Assembly: GCA_003019595.1 (NCBI GenBank)
Contig: NEXD01000009.1
Location: forward strand, 1 to 41,063
Direction: 5' to 3'
Source of the DNA: Candidatus Marsarchaeota G1 archaeon BE_D
GTDB lineage: Archaea; Thermoproteota; Thermoprotei_A; Marsarchaeales; Marsarchaeaceae
DNA: 41,063 nt
Shown: positions 39,354 through 41,063 of the stretch, piece by piece
Layout: every line of letters starts with the position of its first letter
How positions within the stretch are numbered: position 1 is the stretch's first letter
Notes under the pieces: generated by a model
What the model was told of the DNA's origin: nothing
Databases searched by the model: none
What the model saw: only the letters and a program-made list of their open reading frames with translations
Program-made: the position numbers and the translations under genes

Positions 39354-39379
39354 CAAAAAAAGTTTTGGACACAAAAAAG
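39354..39379 (-). terminator. T-run terminator of the second MFS gene
   Basis: On the minus strand, runs of six and seven T (at 39373-39378 and 39355-39361) start just past the stop codon at 39384. Confidence 0.5.
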
Positions 39380-39383
39380 TTTG

Positions 39384-40496
39384 TCACGAGTTTAGCAAGC
39401 AAAACCCCAAGTACAAAGCAAAAATGAAAGGTGTAAGAAGCAAAAACGCAAACCCCAAGCCAAAAATTTCTCCGACGTATCCGACAAACGGAATCACCAA
39501 AAAGCTCGTGACACCGAAAAAGCTTTGAGAAAGAGACGAAGCGAAAGTCAGCCTTTCCTTTTTTACAGATTCAGCGACGTAGCTTGACGAAAGAGGGTAG
39601 GTCACACCGTGCGGAAAACCCAAAAGCACAAAGAGAAAAGATGTGATAAACAAGTTTTGAGAAAAGGAAAGCGCTACAAGAGAAAAAATTGTCAAAAAAG
39701 TTGAAAAAGTGACAAGCGCAAACCTTTTTTGTGCGAACTTTGATAGCGCAAACCTTGTCAAAAAGGAGGTAACGAAGAATAAGGAATAAAGAAGCTCGAC
39801 CAAAGAAAGCGAAACAGAAAATCTTTCCTTTAAGAAAATACCCCCAAAAGTGAGAAGCGCGACGAACGGCAGTGCGTACATCGCTTCAACAAGAAGCGCT
39901 GTGATGTACGCTTTGTCACGCAAAAAGTCTATTTTTCCGAACTCAAAAGACGCCGTTGTGTGGAGGTGTGTGAACAAGCACACAATAAGAGCGCAAAGCG
40001 TGAATGGAAGAAAGCTTAACATAGAAAGCAAAAGGTTGTTTTGAAACAGCCTTAACACCAAAGCTTGGTAAAGCGGACCAAGAACAAGACTTAGGCTCAA
40101 AGCAGAAGTAAAAAGAGAGACGTTTTTGAAGCTTGTTTCCTTTTTGCTCGCAAAAACTGTGGACGTAAATAGCAAAGATTGTAGTGGTGCGCTACCAAGG
40201 TTCGCCAACGCAAAACAAAGAAAAAGGGCTAAAAAGCTACGTGCAAAGAGTATGAGTGAAGTTCCGGCGCACATTAAGAGAAAGCAAACGCACAACGCTT
40301 TTTTCAAATCGCGCCTAAACGAAATCAAAAGCAAAAAAGAGAAAACGGCAATCACGTTTGAAAGCGTGACAAGGATGGAGGTCGCACCGTCCGATAGTTT
40401 TAGCGTGTATCTTGCGTAAAGCGGAACGCTAGTTTGAAGCATGTTTGCGCTTGCTCGATAAGCGAAGGCAAGAAAAAGAATTCTTTTCAAATCCAC
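39384..40496 (-). CDS. MFS transporter
   Basis: 370 residues, 11-12 hydrophobic helices, short loops. It begins 'LKRILFLAFAYRASANMLQTSVPLYARY', and the second half starts near 'LRDKAYITALLVEAMYALPFVALL'. It lacks a textbook GxxxDRxGRR loop; 'FALSKFAQKRFALV' is the reduced version. It resembles small MFS exporters; substrate unknown. The GTG start 40496 has CTTAATATT about 22-30 bases upstream on the minus strand. Not similar enough to the MFS gene at 4376 to call it a duplicate. Confidence 0.85.
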   Translation of the reverse strand: MDLKRILFLAFAYRASANMLQTSVPLYARYTLKLSDGATSILVTLSNVIAVFSFLLLISFRRDLKKALCVCFLLMCAGTSLILFARSFLALFLCFALANLGSAPLQSLLFTSTVFASKKETSFKNVSLFTSALSLSLVLGPLYQALVLRLFQNNLLLSMLSFLPFTLCALIVCLFTHLHTTASFEFGKIDFLRDKAYITALLVEAMYALPFVALLTFGGIFLKERFSVSLSLVELLYSLFFVTSFLTRFALSKFAQKRFALVTFSTFLTIFSLVALSFSQNLFITSFLFVLLGFPHGVTYPLSSSYVAESVKKERLTFASSLSQSFFGVTSFLVIPFVGYVGEIFGLGFAFLLLTPFIFALYLGFCLLNS

Positions 40497-40517
40497 GGCT
40501 TTTGAAAATCGCTTGAA

Positions 40518-40526
40518 AATATTAAG
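40518..40526 (-). promoter_or_regulatory. TATA box of the second MFS gene
   Basis: CTTAATATT on the minus strand, 21 bases before the GTG at 40496. An ACACTAGTGT palindrome (40537-40546) lies ten bases further upstream. Confidence 0.45.
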
Positions 40527-40594
40527 CGTTGTGAGGACACTAGTGTGCGTAGTGTATTGTGAACATATATTGAAAAGTTTCGTTGATTGGCTTA

Positions 40595-41047
40595 CTAAGA
40601 TGTTATCCTTACACTATCGCCTTTGCTTATGTGAGCTACCCCGCCCTTACGGACGGGGCTTCCTGCTTCAATGCCCCACCTTGCCCGTAGTGTTTGGCCA
40701 CGGGTAGTGGGCGGAGCTCCACAGGCACACCGGAAGGGTGGCACCCACCCTGCGCGCTTTAAAAGAACTAAAGAAGCGTTAAGATCCCGGTCCAAGGTGA
40801 AACCACAGAAGGGACAGCGAAACACTCGGTCTTCCAAGGTTAAATCCTGGTTGATTCCTCCGCAGAGAAAGCATTCACGGGATGTGTTGTACGCTGGAAC
40901 AGGTAAAACCAGGTTTCCTCTTTTCACAAACCCCCACTCTAAGATTCTTCTAATCTCTGAGAAAGAGGAGTCGTACAGCCGAAGCCTCCTCTTCTTGGAC
41001 CGCCAACTGCATCTGGTGAGCGGTGTCCGCGTTGAGCTGTACGCCTT
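40595..41047 (-). CDS. tnpB: TnpB (IS200/IS605 OrfB), C-terminal part
   Basis: The C-terminal 150 codons of a transposon-encoded RNA-guided nuclease. Visible are 'FSEIRRILEWGF' (helix before the zinc ribbon), 'PVPAYNTSRECFLCGG' and 'FRCPFCGFTLDRDLNASLVLL', which hold the four zinc cysteines and the last RuvC Asp (DRDLNAS). The frame has a TAG stop at 41048-41050 with four open codons before it, so the copy is broken or the element begins differently beyond the window. The last 12 or so residues (after 'GGVAH') are read out of flanking DNA past the right-end hairpin. Confidence 0.85.
   Translation of the reverse strand, partial: KAYSSTRTPLTRCSWRSKKRRLRLYDSSFSEIRRILEWGFVKRGNLVLPVPAYNTSRECFLCGGINQDLTLEDRVFRCPFCGFTLDRDLNASLVLLKRAGWVPPFRCACGAPPTTRGQTLRARWGIEAGSPVRKGGVAHISKGDSVRITS
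40631..40740 (-). ncRNA. Candidate omega RNA at the tnpB right end
   Basis: In this family the 3' end of tnpB and the right end are transcribed into the guide RNA. Here CCCCGTCC, GTAA loop, GGGCGGGG (40639-40658, minus strand) make an eight-pair stem with one G-U and a GNRA loop. The guide would be the flanking bases just below 40631. The 5' limit is a guess. Confidence 0.4.
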
Positions 41048-41063
41048 CTACCCCACCTCGACT

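Larger units (their letters stand above)
40595..41063 (-). mobile_element. IS200/IS605-type element, right-hand part
   Basis: The tnpB 3' end and its right-end hairpin are present; the left part of the element lies beyond the window. No tnpA is seen. The right end is expected near 40631, where GTAGCTCAC (minus strand) follows the hairpin. Confidence 0.7.

Noticed and set aside
39384-40496. The two MFS genes as a duplicated pair
   Set aside because: Their sequences share only the general MFS layout; signature loops and lengths differ.
40537-40546. ACACTAGTGT palindrome upstream of the second MFS gene as an operator
   Set aside because: Only ten bases and not extended by its flanks; too short to support alone, although it shares CACTA/TAGTG parts with the 6390-6407 palindrome.

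Overview
The window is archaeal chromosomal DNA, most likely from a thermophilic member of the Thermoproteota/TACK group. The evidence is a complete HerA-Mre11-Rad50-NurA operon, a short XPF nuclease without a fused helicase, a DUF2258-like protein, pantoate kinase, a geranylgeranyl-reductase-like flavoprotein, a CopR/CopT/CopA copper module with TRASH/YHS metal domains, and TATA-box promoters placed about 20-24 nt before start codons (leaderless mRNAs). A lineage such as the acidophilic 'Marsarchaeota' is conceivable, but the sequence alone does not decide it. No rRNA, tRNA or CRISPR array was found.

Layout. 1-4168: the end of a glycosyltransferase, then a leftward operon of a PLP enzyme, a zinc dehydrogenase and a multi-membrane GT-C-type glycosyltransferase (surface glycan flavour). 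4376-9000: an MFS transporter, a UbiA prenyltransferase, a DapA-family lyase split by a frameshift at a canonical slippery heptamer, a DUF72 protein, a DUF2258-like protein and a small orphan. 8973-18027: a long leftward operon with an extracellular peptide-binding protein, four Dpp/Opp transporter subunits, a PH-domain membrane protein, an amidohydrolase and a GNAT acetyltransferase. 18028-18359 is an AT-rich regulatory region with a repeated TTGTTCA word. 18360-25714: aminotransferase, geranylgeranyl-reductase-like enzyme, pantoate kinase, CtaA-like membrane protein, TrmB-like regulator, a coiled-coil membrane protein, a Rieske ferredoxin, an atypical ureohydrolase, a FUN14-like membrane protein and a PEBP protein. 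25715-31709: nurA-rad50-mre11-herA. 31743-33797: acylphosphatase, OsmC-like protein and a class III CoA-transferase. 33885-35015: a gene-poor stretch, then two unrecognised small proteins with strong expression signals. 35032-38753: copR divergent from copT-copA, then xpf. 38737-41063: an orphan ECF-type S component, a second MFS transporter and the 3' part of an IS200/IS605-type tnpB with its right-end hairpin.

How the genes fit together. The organism appears to import peptides, extrude copper, make isoprenoid-tailed lipids or quinones, and repair DNA ends by the HerA/NurA resection pathway. The genome is very compact: of eleven convergent gene pairs, eight overlap at their stop ends and one abuts.

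The points most worth a second look are the -1 frameshift site at 6727-6739; an exact 18-bp palindrome at 6390-6407 between divergent genes; the 55-residue copT gene with repeated AATTTG elements beside copR; the ureohydrolase with two substituted metal ligands; the TTGTTCA cluster in front of the peptide operon; and the palindromic promoter of the unknown 65-residue protein.
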